A DNA stretch of 5,841 nucleotides from Chlamydiota bacterium (lineage in GTDB: Bacteria; Chlamydiota; Chlamydiia; Chlamydiales; VGMA01), in contig VGMA01000091.1 in the NCBI GenBank assembly GCA_016866575.1, positions 1 to 5,841 on the forward strand, written 5' to 3'. This document shows, one piece after another, positions 4,909 through 5,841 of the stretch. The notes beneath the pieces were generated by a model. That model saw nothing but the letters and a program-made list of their open reading frames with translations. It searched no databases and had not been told where the DNA came from. Position 1 is the stretch's first letter. The number at the start of each line of letters is the position of its first letter. The translations under genes were made by a program, and so were the position numbers.

Positions 4909-5841
4909 CTACTTAATAATTTTGGAAACAGTTCCTGCACCGATAGTTTTTCCACCTTCTCGGATAGCAAAACGCATTCCTTGCTCCATCGCCACTGGCG
5001 AAAGAAGCTTACATACGAGGGTTACGTTATCACCAGGCATTACCATCTCAACACCTGCTGGCAATTCCACGCTTCCTGTAACGTCTGTTGTGCGGAAGTA
5101 GAACTGTGGACGATATCCATTGAAGAAAGGCTTATGTCTTCCACCTTCTTGCTGTGTTAAAACGTAAACTTGAACTTCAAATTCGCTGTGCGCTTTGCAT
5201 GTTCCTGGAGCAGCAAGAACCATACCTCTTTCGATGTCTTTCTTATCAACACCGCGAAGTAGAATACCTACGTTTTCCCCTGCTTCACAATACTCGAGCT
5301 GTTTATTGAACATCTCAAGACCTGTTGCAACTGTATCTCTTGTCTGTCTAATTCCAACTAGCTCAAGCTTATCGTTGAGTTTTACCACCCCTCTCTCTAC
5401 GCGTCCTGTAGCAACAGTTCCACGTCCAGAGATAGAGAATACGTCTTCAACAGCGAGCAAGAAAGGCTTGTCTTTTTCTCTTGCTGGAGTTTCAATGTGC
5501 GTGTCAACCGCATTCATCAAATTCGCGATAGTTTCTACCCATTTCGCATCTCCTTCGAGAGCTTTAAGAGCAGATCCTCTGATAATAGGAGTGTTTTTGT
5601 AGCCTTTAGCTTCTAAAAGCTCTTGAACTTCCATCTCTACGAGATCAAGAAGCTCCATGTCACTTTCTTGGATCATATCAACTTTATTGATGAACACAAC
5701 GATAGCAGGTACACCTACTTGACGAGCAAGAAGAATGTGTTCTTTTGTTTGCGGCATAGGACCATCTGTAGCTGCAACTACGAGGATCGCTCCGTCCATC
5801 TGCGCAGCACCGGTGATCATGTTTTTGATGTAGTCAGCGTG
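4909..5841 (-). CDS. tuf: elongation factor Tu, C-terminal 310 residues (5' end beyond window)
   Basis: EF-Tu carries aminoacyl-tRNA to the ribosome as a GTP complex. The first residue in the window is the histidine of the PGHADY switch II motif, equivalent to the catalytic H84 of E. coli. The remaining 310 residues then bring the protein to 393, the E. coli mature length. The rest of the GTPase domain shows the NKVD base-recognition motif (window residues 52-55) and the GSALKALEGD region. Domain 2 starts near window residue 125 (DKPFLLAVEDVFSISGRGTVATGRVERG follows), and domain 3 contains KPFFNGYRPQFYFRTTDVTG and FAIREGGKTIGAG. The stop is TAG, while the other complete genes use TAA. The start, the P-loop and switch I lie beyond the window. 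Confidence 0.98.
   Translation of the reverse strand, partial: HADYIKNMITGAAQMDGAILVVAATDGPMPQTKEHILLARQVGVPAIVVFINKVDMIQESDMELLDLVEMEVQELLEAKGYKNTPIIRGSALKALEGDAKWVETIANLMNAVDTHIETPAREKDKPFLLAVEDVFSISGRGTVATGRVERGVVKLNDKLELVGIRQTRDTVATGLEMFNKQLEYCEAGENVGILLRGVDKKDIERGMVLAAPGTCKAHSEFEVQVYVLTQQEGGRHKPFFNGYRPQFYFRTTDVTGSVELPAGVEMVMPGDNVTLVCKLLSPVAMEQGMRFAIREGGKTIGAGTVSKIIK

Noticed and set aside
4728..4970. Minus-strand open frame containing SSVGRASVSKAAGRGFESLHSRQ
   Set aside because: This is the sense-strand translation of tRNA-Trp, another common spurious protein, and it overlaps tuf in another frame.
4774..5160. Plus-strand open frame containing REWRDSNPRPAALETDALPTEL
   Set aside because: This peptide type is a well-known artefact of translating the reverse strand of a tRNA gene. 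The rest lies antisense to tuf.
5195..5602. Plus-strand 135-codon open frame inside tuf
   Set aside because: It is antisense to highly conserved EF-Tu coding sequence. Strong codon bias in tuf often keeps the other strand open.

Overview
The window is one conserved bacterial transcription and translation locus, read entirely on the minus strand. In transcription order it holds the 3' part of tuf (EF-Tu), a tRNA-Trp gene, secE, nusG, rplK, rplA, rplJ, rplL and the 5' part of rpoB. The two outer genes are cut by the window edges. All inner genes are intact, and I found no frameshift, mobile element, CRISPR array or foreign-looking insert.

The host is most likely a member of the Chlamydiae. The order tuf-trpT-secE-nusG-rplKAJL-rpoB matches Chlamydia. 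The RpoB N-terminal third (for example the stretches around VGLQEVF, LGVPKYSPQECIRRGI, DKKKRRRKILA and SDADIIEEFF) closely resembles chlamydial RpoB as I recall it, and the L7/L12 C-terminus ends in a chlamydia-like KGL. Differences from Chlamydia trachomatis, such as the L7/L12 cysteines and the rifampicin-region residues, suggest an environmental 'Chlamydia-like' lineage. I cannot name the genus without a database search.

Layout from high to low coordinates: tuf ends at 4909. A bulged hairpin plus six T's lies between it and tRNA-Trp (4789-4864, CCA encoded). A short gap carries a plausible promoter and then secE, best started at a GTG (4699) with a good Shine-Dalgarno sequence. From secE to rplL the genes are separated by only 5-19 bp, consistent with one operon. 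The 201-bp rplL-rpoB gap is the only sizeable non-coding stretch. It holds a perfect 13-bp hairpin, a 28-bp imperfect palindrome over a consensus TATAAT, and a weaker hairpin in the rpoB leader. No gene-free stretch exceeds 300 bp.

Functionally, the locus encodes parts of the ribosomal GTPase-associated centre (L11, L10, L7/L12), the L1 stalk, the factor that loads it (EF-Tu), the elongation factor that couples polymerase to ribosome (NusG), the polymerase beta subunit and a translocon subunit (SecE). This is an ordinary core region. The points worth a second look are regulatory (the rplL-rpoB spacer, the tuf/trpT/secE junctions, and no room for an L10-type leader before rplJ) plus an unusual number of cysteines in the stalk proteins L10 and L7/L12.
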